Assembly: GCA_965227255.1 (NCBI GenBank)
Contig: CBDDFS010000001.1
Location: 186,001 to 250,000 of the forward strand
Source: CBDDFS01 sp965227255
GTDB taxonomy: Bacteria; Bacteroidota; Bacteroidia; Flavobacteriales_E; Vicingaceae
Direction of reading: 5' to 3'
Length of the DNA: 64,000 nt
This document shows positions 1-9,428 of the stretch, in pieces; positions within the stretch are counted from its first letter, which is position 1; the number at the start of each line of letters is the position of its first letter. The translations under genes and the position numbers were made by a program. The notes under the pieces were generated by a model. The model was given only the letters and a program-made list of their open reading frames with translations, searched no databases and was not told where the DNA came from.

Positions 1-615
1 CCAAATACCAATCCAGCGACGATCGATCTTTCATTCGACAAAGCTTTGAGTTGGGTAAAGACCGGTGCACAGCCAACTGACACCGTGAGGGCGATTCTTT
101 CATACGAAGGAGTACTTTATAAAAATCATCTCGACATTGGGGTGAAGAAAGGTGCTTTTTCTGAAGATGAAGCGAATAAAAGATTTGAAGCATGGAAGAA
201 AGATAAATTAGCCAAGATCCAGAAGAAAGTCGACGGTCTCGAGAAGGCCAGATCTGACGAGTACAATGCAAGGATCAAAGCTGAAGAAGAAGTAAGCAAG
301 AAAAGAGAACAAGACATTCTTGCTAAAAATTCTGCCATGGCTGAAGAAGTTGAGAAAGCCCAGGCTGCTGAGGCTGCAACGGAAGAAGCTCCGGCTGCTG
401 AGGCTGCAACGGAAGAAGCTCCGGCTGCTGAAGCTGCCGCTGAAGAAGCTCCGGCTGCTGAGGCTGCAACGGAAGAAGCTCCGGCTGCTGAAGCTGCAAC
501 GGAAGAAGCTCCGGCTGCTGAAGCTGCCGCTGAAGAAGCTCCGGCTGCTGAAGCTGCCGCTGAAGAAGCTCCTGCAGAAGAAAAAGAAGAAAAGAAAGAC
601 GAGGCTGCTGAATAA
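1..615 (+). CDS. rpsP: 30S ribosomal protein S16 with long acidic repeat tail (5' end outside window)
   Basis: The reading frame is open from base 1 and the true start lies upstream, so this is the C-terminal 204 residues. The first visible residues (around TIDLSFDKALSWVKTGAQP, then TDTVRAILSYEGVLYK) are the conserved second half of S16, a 30S protein needed for small-subunit assembly. After about residue 110 the chain becomes charged and helical, then runs into seven tandem 10-residue repeats (AAEA-T/A-EEAP) and a KEEKKDEAAE end. Standard S16 is only about 80-100 residues; Bacteroidota S16 is usually longer, but this Ala/Glu/Pro tail is extreme. rimM follows after 14 bp. The usual trmD-rplS partners are not found downstream. 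Confidence 0.95.
   Translation, partial: PNTNPATIDLSFDKALSWVKTGAQPTDTVRAILSYEGVLYKNHLDIGVKKGAFSEDEANKRFEAWKKDKLAKIQKKVDGLEKARSDEYNARIKAEEEVSKKREQDILAKNSAMAEEVEKAQAAEAATEEAPAAEAATEEAPAAEAAAEEAPAAEAATEEAPAAEAATEEAPAAEAAAEEAPAAEAAAEEAPAEEKEEKKDEAAE
358..570 (+). repeat. Seven tandem 30-bp in-frame repeats in the rpsP tail
   Basis: A 30-bp unit encoding AAEA(T/A)EEAP is repeated about seven times without gaps between roughly 361 and 570. Copies differ mainly by an ACG-to-GCC type change (Thr versus Ala) and GAG/GAA alternation. The near-identity at DNA level points to recent unequal crossing-over or slippage rather than old divergence. The unit length is a multiple of three, so copy-number change keeps the frame. 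Confidence 0.93.
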
Positions 616-629
616 AGGCCTTTTCCGGA

Positions 630-1169
630 ATGAATCTGGACCAGTGTTATTACCTCGGCTATATTTCGAGAACCTGGAACAACTCCAATAAAGTATCGAT
701 CAAACTCGATACTGACAAGCCGGAAAGATATAAGAAATTGGAATCGGTGTTGGTCCGAATGCATAAGCAGGACCAAAATCCGGTTCCTTTTTTTATTCAC
801 AAGTTTCATTCTCTGAAAGGAAGTGAGCTTACCGTTGAAATTGATCTGGGTGATCAATTTCCCGATGGTGATTTTCTGAAAGGAAAATCCCTTTATCTCC
901 CCCTTTCTGAACTTCCTAAGTTAAAAGGCAACAAATTCTATTATCATGAGGTCATTGACTTCAAGGTTATGGATGAAAAGAAAGGTGAGATAGGAAAGAT
1001 CATTGACATCATTGACAATACTTCCAATCCACTTTTATCAATAGCCAATGGAGATCAGGAAATATTAATTCCCATTCTCGATGAAATTATTCTGGATGTT
1101 AACAGGGAAGATAAGAGTATGACCATTTCCGCTCCGGAGGGATTGATCGATCTCTATCTCAATTCTTAG
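630..1169 (+). CDS. rimM: Ribosome maturation factor RimM
   Basis: A 179-residue protein matching RimM, which binds S19 and helps mature the 30S head and process 16S rRNA. The N-terminal RimM domain starts with the typical YYLGYISRTWNNSNKVSIKL and a second PRC-barrel-like half follows around residues 95-175 (FYYHEVIDFKV, then ILIPILDEIILDVN). ATG start 14 bp after rpsP, so the two are co-transcribed. Its stop codon shares a 4-bp TTAG overlap with the stop of the convergent gene at 1166-1570. Confidence 0.93.
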   Translation: MNLDQCYYLGYISRTWNNSNKVSIKLDTDKPERYKKLESVLVRMHKQDQNPVPFFIHKFHSLKGSELTVEIDLGDQFPDGDFLKGKSLYLPLSELPKLKGNKFYYHEVIDFKVMDEKKGEIGKIIDIIDNTSNPLLSIANGDQEILIPILDEIILDVNREDKSMTISAPEGLIDLYLNS

Positions 1170-1570
1170 ACCGCCTTAGCGCTGACAGCCTTTAATTTCT
1201 CATTGACTTTAGCGCACAATTCGTAGAATTCCCATGCCTCCAGCACCGTAAGGATCTCCCTCAGGGATTCCAGGTTTTCCGGACCGGATAGTTTGGCGAG
1301 AAAATCATCGAATTCTCCTGAATTTACATCGATCTTCACAGCTTTCATATCAACCACGGGCGTCTCTTCACTGAAAAGAGCCTTCATTTCTTTGGTTATA
1401 TCCAGCAATGATGATATGTAGTATTCGAGGTCTTCGGCCATATCAAAGGTCTTATCTGAATCCTTGTTAAAGGAGGAAATCAATTCCTCAGACTTTGCGC
1501 GGGTCAGATTAAGGATTTCTTTGAGGTCAGATTTCAGATGTAATAAGAGCAGCTTCTTTTCTGCGTCCAT
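1166..1570 (-). CDS. Small acidic helical protein of unknown function
   Basis: A 134-residue protein from the ATG at 1570 (MDAEKKLLLLHLKSDLKE). An upstream in-frame start at 1591 would add seven residues but is less likely. It is predicted almost wholly alpha-helical with heptad-like leucines, no signal peptide and no membrane segment, and ends KLKAVSAKAV. I do not recognise a family. It is single on its strand, convergent with rimM (4-bp overlap) and downstream of the dehydrogenase at 1662-3002, 90 bp away. Confidence 0.7.
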   Translation of the reverse strand: MDAEKKLLLLHLKSDLKEILNLTRAKSEELISSFNKDSDKTFDMAEDLEYYISSLLDITKEMKALFSEETPVVDMKAVKIDVNSGEFDDFLAKLSGPENLESLREILTVLEAWEFYELCAKVNEKLKAVSAKAV

Positions 1571-1661
1571 TATTTTTGAATTATACCTCAAAAATGGACT
1601 AATTAATAAGGCGCCGAGTTGGGGCGAAATTTATTTTCTTAAGATGTAAATGTTAATAAGG

Positions 1662-3002
1662 CTAGCGAATCTGACGCTCCTCAAATTCTACACCTAATTC
1701 CCTCAGCTTCTTTAAAACAGGATTATAGATTTCCTTTATTAGTGGGCGTACCAGACCTTTCATCTGCAACTCGCCATTCAGAATCATTTCAGAACAGATG
1801 GCCACAGGCAGTCCAACAGTTTTAGACATGGCCGTGTGATAGAGATCCTTTCCTTCATAAACCATGGAAGAATGCAATTCCTTTTCCTCTCCCTTTTTCG
1901 AATAAGTGAATTTGTGCCACATGACAATCATATCCCTTTCATCCTCTTCCAGGGTCCACTTTCTTTCTAAAATATGCTGCAGAATTCTAGCTGGAGTAGC
2001 GTCTTTAATTCCAACCTTGATCTCTTTAAAAATATCAAGCCATTCCAGTTTTTCCATGATGTCCACATCGTCCTGGGCCAGCCTCAAATATTGCATTAAT
2101 TTCAACTCAACAGAATCTGTTGGATGATATTTCAAGAATGAATTGATGAATGAGCGAAAAGTAAGGTCTTCACTATTCTCCATCACATAAGTGTCATCGG
2201 TAGCACCCAACTGAACGAAAACATCCCAGGCTTTGCAAAAACCGGGGCGCCGGAATGTACCCCTGAACATGGTTTCTACATCTATACCATAAAGCTCCTT
2301 GTATTTCAGAGAATCTCTGTTGGCGTAACCTTCGAATCGACCATAATTCTCCAGACTTATCAATTCCGTTCTTCTAAACACCTTATGATATGGGATATAC
2401 TTATACATGCCATGATCGAGAAACTTGACCGCACCCCCCGCACTGGCGAGTACCACATTTCTTGGGTTCCATGTGAATTTGTATTTCCATGGATTACTTT
2501 CTTCGAATTCGGGAGCGAGCAATCCACCTGTGAATGATTCAAACCCAGTCAACTTGCCCCCTGAATCCTGTATTTCATGAATGACCTTCATGGCTGACAT
2601 GTGATCAATTCCTGGATCCAGTCCCACCTCATTCAGCAACATAATACCGGCCTTTTTAGCTTCTTCATGAAGACCTTCCATTTCTGCAGTCGCATAAGAA
2701 GCGGTAACCATGTTCTTTTTAAAACGAATGCAGTCTTCAGCCACCATTATATGGAAGCGCACCGGAAGCATTGATATAACCAGATTTGCTTTTTTGATAA
2801 GATCCTGTCTGTCATCACGATCTGTCAGATCTACATCAAGTGTACTGGCCTTAGAAGATTCAAGTGATTTCAAAGTTGTCTTAGCAGAGCGATCTGCCAC
2901 AATCACTTCCCAGTTGTTTTCTGTGCTTTTTTCAGAAAGATATTCGATCAGGCTGTATGCAGATCTTCCTGATCCGAGAATGAGAATTATCTTCTTTGAC
3001 AT
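1662..3002 (-). CDS. Saccharopine dehydrogenase-like NAD(P)-dependent oxidoreductase
   Basis: A 446-residue protein with an N-terminal Rossmann fold (KKIILILGSGRSAYSLIEYL, GxGxxA/S type) and the saccharopine dehydrogenase C-terminal domain (NEVGLDPGIDHMSAMKVI, then GFESFTGGLLAPEF). This resembles the glutamate-forming LYS9 half or the C-terminal part of LKR/SDH, which oxidise saccharopine to aminoadipate semialdehyde in lysine catabolism. No lysine-ketoglutarate reductase lies in the window, so the substrate is inferred only. ATG start at 3002; divergent from the DUF423 gene. Confidence 0.85.
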   Translation of the reverse strand: MSKKIILILGSGRSAYSLIEYLSEKSTENNWEVIVADRSAKTTLKSLESSKASTLDVDLTDRDDRQDLIKKANLVISMLPVRFHIMVAEDCIRFKKNMVTASYATAEMEGLHEEAKKAGIMLLNEVGLDPGIDHMSAMKVIHEIQDSGGKLTGFESFTGGLLAPEFEESNPWKYKFTWNPRNVVLASAGGAVKFLDHGMYKYIPYHKVFRRTELISLENYGRFEGYANRDSLKYKELYGIDVETMFRGTFRRPGFCKAWDVFVQLGATDDTYVMENSEDLTFRSFINSFLKYHPTDSVELKLMQYLRLAQDDVDIMEKLEWLDIFKEIKVGIKDATPARILQHILERKWTLEEDERDMIVMWHKFTYSKKGEEKELHSSMVYEGKDLYHTAMSKTVGLPVAICSEMILNGELQMKGLVRPLIKEIYNPVLKKLRELGVEFEERQIR

Positions 3003-3109
3003 TAGGCGAAATTTCGATGCAATATACTTTATTCACCCCTTCCCTGAAAAAGTTGAATCGAAAAAAATACGACCTTCGAATGCAGTTTTCTATAACTAAA
3101 TTTTCACCT

Positions 3110-3505
3110 ATGACAATTGACAGAAAATTCGTGATTGCCGGTGCCATTTTTGGAGCTGTTGGAGTCATTTTTGGAGCACTGGGCGCTCATGCTATGAAAA
3201 AAATTCTCGATCCCTCCTCTTTGGAAAGTTTCAATACCGGAGTCAGATATCAGATGTACCACGCATTATTACTAGTAGTTCTGTCTGTAATCTCAGTCCA
3301 TATCACACCAAAAATGTCAGCTATGATATTCTGGCTGATCGTCAGTGGAATCCTTTGCTTCAGCTTTTCTATCTATTTCCTGAATCTTGGTCCGGTCTAT
3401 AACATGAACATGAAATTCCTGGGCCCGATCACTCCCATAGGCGGACTACTTTTGATCACAGCCTGGGCCCTGATCGCAATTGAATTTATAAGGAATCGGT
3501 CTTAA
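3110..3505 (+). CDS. DUF423 (YgdD/TMEM256-like) membrane protein
   Basis: A 131-residue integral membrane protein. It carries the family signature near the N-terminus (AGAIFGAVGVIFGALGAHA, then RYQMYHALLLV) and four predicted helices at about residues 7-27, 45-65, 70-90 and 100-122. I chose ATG 3110 because the family usually begins a few residues before the first helix; in-frame upstream starts at 3080 and 2996 would add a basic tail. Function is unknown. It is convergent with nqrF, sharing a 4-bp TTAA stop overlap. Confidence 0.85.
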   Translation: MTIDRKFVIAGAIFGAVGVIFGALGAHAMKKILDPSSLESFNTGVRYQMYHALLLVVLSVISVHITPKMSAMIFWLIVSGILCFSFSIYFLNLGPVYNMNMKFLGPITPIGGLLLITAWALIAIEFIRNRS

Positions 3506-4803
3506 CCTCCGAAGTCGTCGAATGAAACGTTCTCCGGTGGAACTCCCCAGTCGTCACACATTTTAAGCACGGCCTGGTTCATCAAGGGTGGACCACAGAA
3601 GTAGAATTCAATATCCTCCGGAGCATCATGCTTGCTCAGGTATTGATCGATCACAGCCTGATGCACAAACCCTAAGAATCCATCACCTTCCGGATCATCT
3701 ACGCTCTTTTTCTCAACCCAGTTATCATCCGGCATAGGTTCCGACAATACAAGGAAAAATTTGAAATTCGGGAATTGCTCTTCTATCTTTTTGAAATGAT
3801 CAACATAGAACAATTCTCTTTTCGATCTACCACCATACCAGTAAGTTACTTTTCTTCCTGTTTTCAGTGTATGGAACAAATGGAAAAGATGCGATCTCAT
3901 CGGAGCCATACCGGCACCACCGCCGATGTAAAGCATTTCCGAATCAGTTTCTTTAATGAAGAACTCTCCGTAAGGTCCTGAAATAGTTACCTTATCTCCA
4001 GGTTTTCTTGTGAAAACATATGAAGAGCAAATACCCGGATTTACGTCCATCCACTTATTCTTGGCTCTGTCCCAAGGTGGAGTGGCGATACGAATATTCA
4101 ACATAATAATGTTTCCTTCTGCCGGGTGATTGGCCATCGAATAGGCTCGGAAAATCGGCTCATCATTTTTCATTTTCAGATCCCACAAACCAAACTTATC
4201 CCAGTCCTCTTTGAATTTGTCTTTGCCTTCCGGATCATCCGGGTTTGGTGCAATATCCATGTCTTTGAAGTCACATTCAATGGCTGGAACATCAATCTGA
4301 ATATAACCACCGGCTTTAAAATCAAGTGTTTCGCCTTCTGGCAACTTCACGACAAATTCTTTAATGAAGGAGGCAACATTGTAGTTTGAAACTACTTCGC
4401 ATTCCCACTTTTTAATTCCAAATACTTCTTCCGGAATTCGAATGTCCATGTCCTGCTTAACCTTTACCTGACATCCAAGTCTCCAGTTATCCTGAATCTC
4501 TTTTCTCGAGAAATAAGGTGCTTCGGTAGGCAGGATTTCTCCACCACCCGAGTCTACCTGACACTTACACATGGCACATGTACCACCTCCACCGCAGGCT
4601 GAAGGAAGGAAAAGGTGATTATTCCCCAAAGTAGAAAGAAGCGTGCTTCCAGCTTCTACAGTGATCTCTTTCTGACCATTGATGTTGATCTTTACAGGTC
4701 CGCTCGTAGTAAGCTTAGCTTTGGCCCACAGAAGAAGAATTACCAGTAGAAATATTACTACCAGAAAAACTGCAATGGCCGCAATGATAGTGACTGTGTT
4801 CAT
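3502..4803 (-). CDS. nqrF: Na+-translocating NADH:quinone reductase subunit F
   Basis: The electron-input subunit of Na+-NQR, 433 residues. It has one N-terminal membrane anchor (residues 5-27), a plant-ferredoxin-type 2Fe-2S domain with ligands C70, C76, C79 and C111, then an FAD/NADH reductase module with the FAD motif RAYSMAN, a glycine-rich nucleotide site (YIGGGAGMAPMRSHLF) and the C-terminal YFCGPPLMNQAV. It takes hydride from NADH and passes electrons to the membrane subunits. It is the last gene of the nqr operon, 13 bp after nqrE. Confidence 0.97.
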   Translation of the reverse strand: MNTVTIIAAIAVFLVVIFLLVILLLWAKAKLTTSGPVKININGQKEITVEAGSTLLSTLGNNHLFLPSACGGGGTCAMCKCQVDSGGGEILPTEAPYFSRKEIQDNWRLGCQVKVKQDMDIRIPEEVFGIKKWECEVVSNYNVASFIKEFVVKLPEGETLDFKAGGYIQIDVPAIECDFKDMDIAPNPDDPEGKDKFKEDWDKFGLWDLKMKNDEPIFRAYSMANHPAEGNIIMLNIRIATPPWDRAKNKWMDVNPGICSSYVFTRKPGDKVTISGPYGEFFIKETDSEMLYIGGGAGMAPMRSHLFHLFHTLKTGRKVTYWYGGRSKRELFYVDHFKKIEEQFPNFKFFLVLSEPMPDDNWVEKKSVDDPEGDGFLGFVHQAVIDQYLSKHDAPEDIEFYFCGPPLMNQAVLKMCDDWGVPPENVSFDDFGG

Positions 4804-4816
4804 ATCTGTTCTTTAA

Positions 4817-5437
4817 TCAATAATCTAATTCAATTCCCATAAAGCTCATGAAAGCGATTCCCATGAGACCTGTAATAATAAATGTAATACCCAATCCTCT
4901 CAGAGCCGGAGGAACATTGGAATAACGGATTTTCTCTCTGATGGCAGCAATAGCCACAATAGCAAGGAACCAACCAACTCCGGAACCCAATCCGAATACA
5001 GTGGCTTCACCAATGTTTACATATTGTCTTTCCTGCATGAAAAGAGCCCCTCCAAGAATAGAGCAATTCACAGCGATCAATGGAAGGAAAATTCCAAGTG
5101 CACCGTAAAGGGCCGGAGCAAATTTCTCAACGGCCATCTCAACAAGTTGAACCATAGAAGCAATTACCGCAATGAACATGATGAAACTGAGGAATGAAAG
5201 GTCAACCGATTTGAATTCATCTCCCAACCACGACATAGCGCCAGCTTTCAATACATAATTCTCAAGCAAGTAGTTGATAGGGACAGTAATTCCAAGTACA
5301 AAGATTACGGCCGCTCCAAGACCAACACCTGTTTTAACTGTTTTCGATACAGCCAGATAAGAACACATGCCCAGGAAATAGGCAAAAATCATGTTCTCTA
5401 TAAAAATTCCTTTTACAAATATGTTGAAGTACTCCAT
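4817..5437 (-). CDS. nqrE: Na+-translocating NADH:quinone reductase subunit E
   Basis: A 206-residue subunit with six predicted membrane helices, matching NqrE in length. The two conserved cysteines of the symmetric inverted-repeat fold are present (C25 in FLGMCSYLAV and C125 in IAVNCSILGG). With the NqrD pair they hold the intramembrane iron centre in known structures. It lies 5 bp downstream of nqrD, so translation is probably coupled. Confidence 0.96.
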   Translation of the reverse strand: MEYFNIFVKGIFIENMIFAYFLGMCSYLAVSKTVKTGVGLGAAVIFVLGITVPINYLLENYVLKAGAMSWLGDEFKSVDLSFLSFIMFIAVIASMVQLVEMAVEKFAPALYGALGIFLPLIAVNCSILGGALFMQERQYVNIGEATVFGLGSGVGWFLAIVAIAAIREKIRYSNVPPALRGLGITFIITGLMGIAFMSFMGIELDY

Positions 5438-5442
5438 GATCT

Positions 5443-6129
5443 TTATTCTTCAATAAGTTTAGTATTATAACTGCGCTGAACCCAGATATAGATTCCAACA
5501 GTGATCAATGCCATCGGAGAGAGAATCATTAATCCATTGTTCTCATATCCCATTTCATAGAATGCGTCCGGAATAACCTGGAATCCATAGATTTTTCCTG
5601 AACCGAAAAGCTCCCTGAAAAAGGCCACAACAATCAGGATCAGACCGTAACCTGCCGCATTACCAACTCCATCAAGAAATGAGGGCCATACCTTATTTCC
5701 AAGAGCAAAGGCTTCAAGACGGCCCATGATAATACAGTTCGTAATGATCAGACCAACGAAAACCGAAAGTTTCTTACTCACATCATAAACAAAAGCACTC
5801 AGAACCTGATCCACCAGAATCACGAGTGATGCAACAACAACAAGTTGAACAATGATCCTTACCCTTGTAGGAATCATGTTTCTCAAAAGAGATATGATGA
5901 TGTTGGCAAATACAAGTACAAATAACACCGATAACGACATCACGAAGGCCTGTTCAACCTGCACGGTAATGGCAAGTGCGGAACAAATACCCAGTACCTG
6001 GACGGTAATCGGGTTGTCATCATCCAATGGATCGGTAAGAAGTTTTTTATTCTTCTTGGAGAATAAAGGCTCTTTTGGCTTTTTCTCCAATACTTCTTCT
6101 GTGGTTACTGTTGCAGTTTCTTCAGCCAT
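5443..6129 (-). CDS. nqrD: Na+-translocating NADH:quinone reductase subunit D
   Basis: A 228-residue subunit, with a soluble Lys/Glu-rich N-terminal extension of about 38 residues before six predicted membrane helices. The conserved iron-site cysteines are C49 (VLGICSALAI) and C132 (IITNCIIMG). It is homologous to NqrE in inverted topology. The extension is longer than in the Vibrio protein. Nine bases separate it from nqrC. Confidence 0.96.
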   Translation of the reverse strand: MAEETATVTTEEVLEKKPKEPLFSKKNKKLLTDPLDDDNPITVQVLGICSALAITVQVEQAFVMSLSVLFVLVFANIIISLLRNMIPTRVRIIVQLVVVASLVILVDQVLSAFVYDVSKKLSVFVGLIITNCIIMGRLEAFALGNKVWPSFLDGVGNAAGYGLILIVVAFFRELFGSGKIYGFQVIPDAFYEMGYENNGLMILSPMALITVGIYIWVQRSYNTKLIEE

Positions 6130-6138
6130 TGTTTTTAA

Positions 6139-6855
6139 TTAAGAATTCATTTTAGACTTTAAGAAAGGCTCGTAAGCCTTGAATGTTCTTTCGAGCATTT
6201 CAGAAACACCGTTACTTGTAATGGTTCCTCCTGAAATAGCATCAACTCCGTGAAGATCTGATGGATCAGCACCACCCTTGATAACCTTTACTGAAGTAAA
6301 TTCTCCATCGTTGTCAAAGATCTGCTTACCCTTGAATGGACCTTCAAAATCATCTTTATTGATCTCAGCTCCCAAACCAGGTGTCTCACCTTTGTGATCA
6401 AATGTTGCACCCTGAATGGTATTCATGTCTTCTCCGATGGCAGCATAACCCCAAATTGGTCCCCAGAGTCCTTTACCTACCATCGGCAAAACATAATTGA
6501 CATCTCCATTATCTAGCTTACATACGAATACCGGAAAATTTCTTTGACCTCCACTTTTGTATTCATATAATACATCAATTTCAAATGGTTTTTGTTCGCT
6601 GTCTGTTAAAATATTTCCCTCGACATCCAACATGATCTCTTCGGTAATGTATTTCGTGTATGCCGCTTCTGCTTCATCACGCTCTACCATGATACCACAA
6701 CTCGCAAGGATGTTCTGCATTTTTTCCTTCCTGATATTAGCCTGTTGGAAAGGCTTCAGGGATTCAGCAGCAATGGCAAGGACCGTGGCTACGACCACTA
6801 CCATGGCAGCCGAAAAAATGAAGGTGTACTTATTGCTATTTACGTCCATTTTCAT
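6139..6855 (-). CDS. nqrC: Na+-translocating NADH:quinone reductase subunit C
   Basis: A 238-residue subunit with one N-terminal membrane helix (about residues 10-30) and an FMN-binding domain. The flavinylation motif SGGTIT lies near residues 208-213, with T211 the expected phosphoester-linked FMN acceptor. The family motif is normally S-G-A/x-T, so Gly in place of Ala is a tolerated variant. ApbE, which attaches the flavin, is not in this window. Fifteen bases separate it from nqrB. Confidence 0.95.
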   Translation of the reverse strand: MKMDVNSNKYTFIFSAAMVVVVATVLAIAAESLKPFQQANIRKEKMQNILASCGIMVERDEAEAAYTKYITEEIMLDVEGNILTDSEQKPFEIDVLYEYKSGGQRNFPVFVCKLDNGDVNYVLPMVGKGLWGPIWGYAAIGEDMNTIQGATFDHKGETPGLGAEINKDDFEGPFKGKQIFDNDGEFTSVKVIKGGADPSDLHGVDAISGGTITSNGVSEMLERTFKAYEPFLKSKMNS

Positions 6856-6870
6856 TTCTTCTCAAATTTA

Positions 6871-8025
6871 TCAGGCTTGAACCTTAGCTCGTTTTAGTCT
6901 TCTGTTAATATTCGATTGAATCACGTAGTGATCGATCAATGGGGCCATCACATTCATGAATAGAATGGCCAACATCATACCTTCAGGATAGGCAGGGTTG
7001 AACACTCTGATCATAATTGCAAAGAATCCGATTAGGAATCCATAGATATATTTTCCCGTGTTTGTCTGAGTTGCGGTTACAGGATCGGTAGCCATGAATA
7101 CGGCTCCGAATGCAAAACCACCGATAACCAGCTGATGCATGGCGTCAACTTCCATAAAAGGGTTTCTACCCCAAAGGTTGAATAGTAGTCCCATCACATA
7201 CCCACCAACAAAAACGCTGAGCATAACTCTCCAGCTTCCAATTCCAGTGATCAAAAGAATGGCTGCTCCAATTAATATTGCCAGCGTACTTGTCTCACCT
7301 ATAGACCCAGGGATGAATCCCATGAACGAATCCATGAAACTAGGTATGGCCTTCATTCCTCCAGTCACCGCATCGGCCAATGGAGTGGCTCCTGAAAAGC
7401 CGTCAACTACATTTCCACCATCTGTATTGATCCAAACTTTATCACCCGACATCTTCGTTGGATAGGCAAAGAATAAAAAGGCTCTGGCTGTTAAGGCAAC
7501 ATTTAAAATGTTCATCCCTGTACCGCCAAATACTTCTTTACCGATCACAACAGCAAAGGCAGTTGCCACAGCAACCATCCACAATGGTATATCAACAGGT
7601 AAGCAAAGAGGAATAAGCATACCTGAAACAAGGAATCCTTCATTAATAGGGTGTTGCTTAATGATACAAAAAAGGAATTCCACACCAAGGCCCACGCCAT
7701 ATGAAATAACAATTAAAGGGAGGACCTTCCAAAGTCCAAAAAGGAAATTCTCACCGAAAGTGGATTCCATTCCCATTGCCATATGATGCTGCTGACCAAC
7801 ATTCCAAATTCCAAACAACAAAGCAGGAATCATAGCGATCACAACTGTGATCATGGTTCTCTTCAAGTCAATTCCATCTCTGATGTGTGACCCTTTATGA
7901 GTCGTATGACCGGGAACAAACATGAATGTCTCAAAGCCATCAAATACCGGCCAGTACTTTTCAAGCTTGCCACCTTTTTCAAATGGTGGTTTAACGCTGT
8001 CTAATAGATTTCTGAAAAGTTTCAA
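6871..8025 (-). CDS. nqrB: Na+-translocating NADH:quinone reductase subunit B
   Basis: A 384-residue polytopic subunit with covalent FMN, expected at T214 in the motif DGFSGATPLA, and riboflavin and quinone binding in characterised homologues. The start is a TTG at 8025: the protein from there (MKLFRNLLDSVKPPFEKGGK) aligns well with the start of known NqrB proteins, and no ATG is placed as well. The helical segments begin near residue 55. It lies 24 bp after nqrA. Confidence 0.95.
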   Translation of the reverse strand: MKLFRNLLDSVKPPFEKGGKLEKYWPVFDGFETFMFVPGHTTHKGSHIRDGIDLKRTMITVVIAMIPALLFGIWNVGQQHHMAMGMESTFGENFLFGLWKVLPLIVISYGVGLGVEFLFCIIKQHPINEGFLVSGMLIPLCLPVDIPLWMVAVATAFAVVIGKEVFGGTGMNILNVALTARAFLFFAYPTKMSGDKVWINTDGGNVVDGFSGATPLADAVTGGMKAIPSFMDSFMGFIPGSIGETSTLAILIGAAILLITGIGSWRVMLSVFVGGYVMGLLFNLWGRNPFMEVDAMHQLVIGGFAFGAVFMATDPVTATQTNTGKYIYGFLIGFFAIMIRVFNPAYPEGMMLAILFMNVMAPLIDHYVIQSNINRRLKRAKVQA

Positions 8026-8049
8026 TTCTCTACGTTTTAATTCTTTGAA

Positions 8050-9403
8050 TTACATTGTTTCTTTCTTCACAAGATCCAGTCCGTTTCGAACAATATCCTG
8101 AGCATTGATCTTAGAAGTGCAGGCATATTCTGCTAGAGCAAAATCTTCCGGAGCCACCTCGTAGATTCCAAGATTCTCCATCAATTCAATATCCTCAATC
8201 ATGATGGCCTTTATAAGATGAACCGGGTAAATGTCCATTGGAATAACCTTTTCATATTCTCCACTCATCACGAAGGCTCTTTCTTCTCCGTTCATGTTCG
8301 TATTGAGGTCGTATTCTTTACCCGGCATCAGCCAGCTGAAGAAAGTCTTAGACAATGAAAACTTATTGAATCCCGGAGATAACCATCCAAAGAATTCACC
8401 TTCACCTCCTTCTCGAATGACTGTGATCTGATGATCATAAAAACCAAGATAGCCATCATTTGCAATGCTGGTACCTGTCAAAACATTACCACTGATGATT
8501 CTGTTCTTTCCTTCTTCCAGCTGTCCTTCTATCAAATTCTTGATGCTGCTACCAAGCATACTTTTGAAATACTTGGGCGACTTCACCTTTGAACCACACA
8601 AGGCAATTGTTCTTGAAGCATCAAACTTCCCTTCTTTGAACAACTTACCAATGGTAATCACATCCTGTGGATTGACAACCCAAACTACTTCGCCCTTATT
8701 AATAGGGTCGATGTGATGAATCTGAATTCCCACGTTTCCAGCAGGGTGTGGACCAAAGACTTTATTGATCTGAACATTCTTTGCATTCGCAAATGCATCA
8801 TCTGCCTTAATGCTTCCGTTGATGTTTAAATGAACCTTACCTTCAGTAAGTTTATTCAAGACGTCAATTCCATTCTGGAACTCTGCATCCTGACGATGCA
8901 TAATGAAGTCGTAATCCTCTGCAAGCGGACCTGAATTAAAAGCCGAAATAAAGATAGCCTTTGGTTTATCAGATGGATTGGCAATAACATCGAACGGACG
9001 TTGCTTGATGAAAGGCCATACCCCACTTTCCAAAAGGGTTGAAATGACTTTATCACGGTCGACCGAAGCAATGTCGGTCGCACCGAAGTCGACATATTCA
9101 TTCTTCTTATCGGCCAAAATAATGACCTCAAGAATTTTTCTTTTTGCACCTCTTTTGATCTCAGCGACCTCACCACTCACCGGAGATGAGAATTTAATCC
9201 TCTCATCATTCTTGTCATAAAACAAGGGTGTTCCAGCCTTTACTTCGGCACCTTCCTTAAGAAGCATTTTCGGAACCAATCCCGGAAAATCAGTGGGCTT
9301 TATCGCGTAGGTGTTTTCGGCGGGAGCATCGCTGACTACTTTGTCGGCACTTCCCTTTTAGACGGATGTTTACTCCTTTTCTTACTTTAACCTCAACAGA
9401 CAT
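8050..9403 (-). CDS. nqrA: Na+-translocating NADH:quinone reductase subunit A, frameshifted near the N-terminus
   Basis: The ATG at 9403 opens with MSVEVKVRKGVNIRLKG, the standard NqrA start, but this frame ends at a TGA at 9290-9292. The rest of NqrA resumes in the +1 frame as GSADKVVSDAPAENTYAIKP and runs intact to 8050. Removing one C from the CCC at 9353-9355 (one G on the coding strand, after AAAA) restores a continuous protein of about 450 residues, the normal length. NqrA is the peripheral, quinone-site subunit. All other nqr genes are intact, so a sequencing or assembly indel is the likeliest cause; a genuine mutation cannot be excluded. Confidence 0.9.
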
Positions 9404-9428
9404 GATTTGCTTTTGCGAAAAACGACTG

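Noticed and set aside
126..857. Long open frame on the minus strand across the rpsP repeats
   Set aside because: It arises from the repeated alternating composition of the coding repeats and covers rimM as well; rpsP and rimM account for the DNA.
9290..9403. Programmed frameshift in nqrA
   Set aside because: No stop codon or slippery heptamer at the shift point; an indel in a short homopolymer is simpler.
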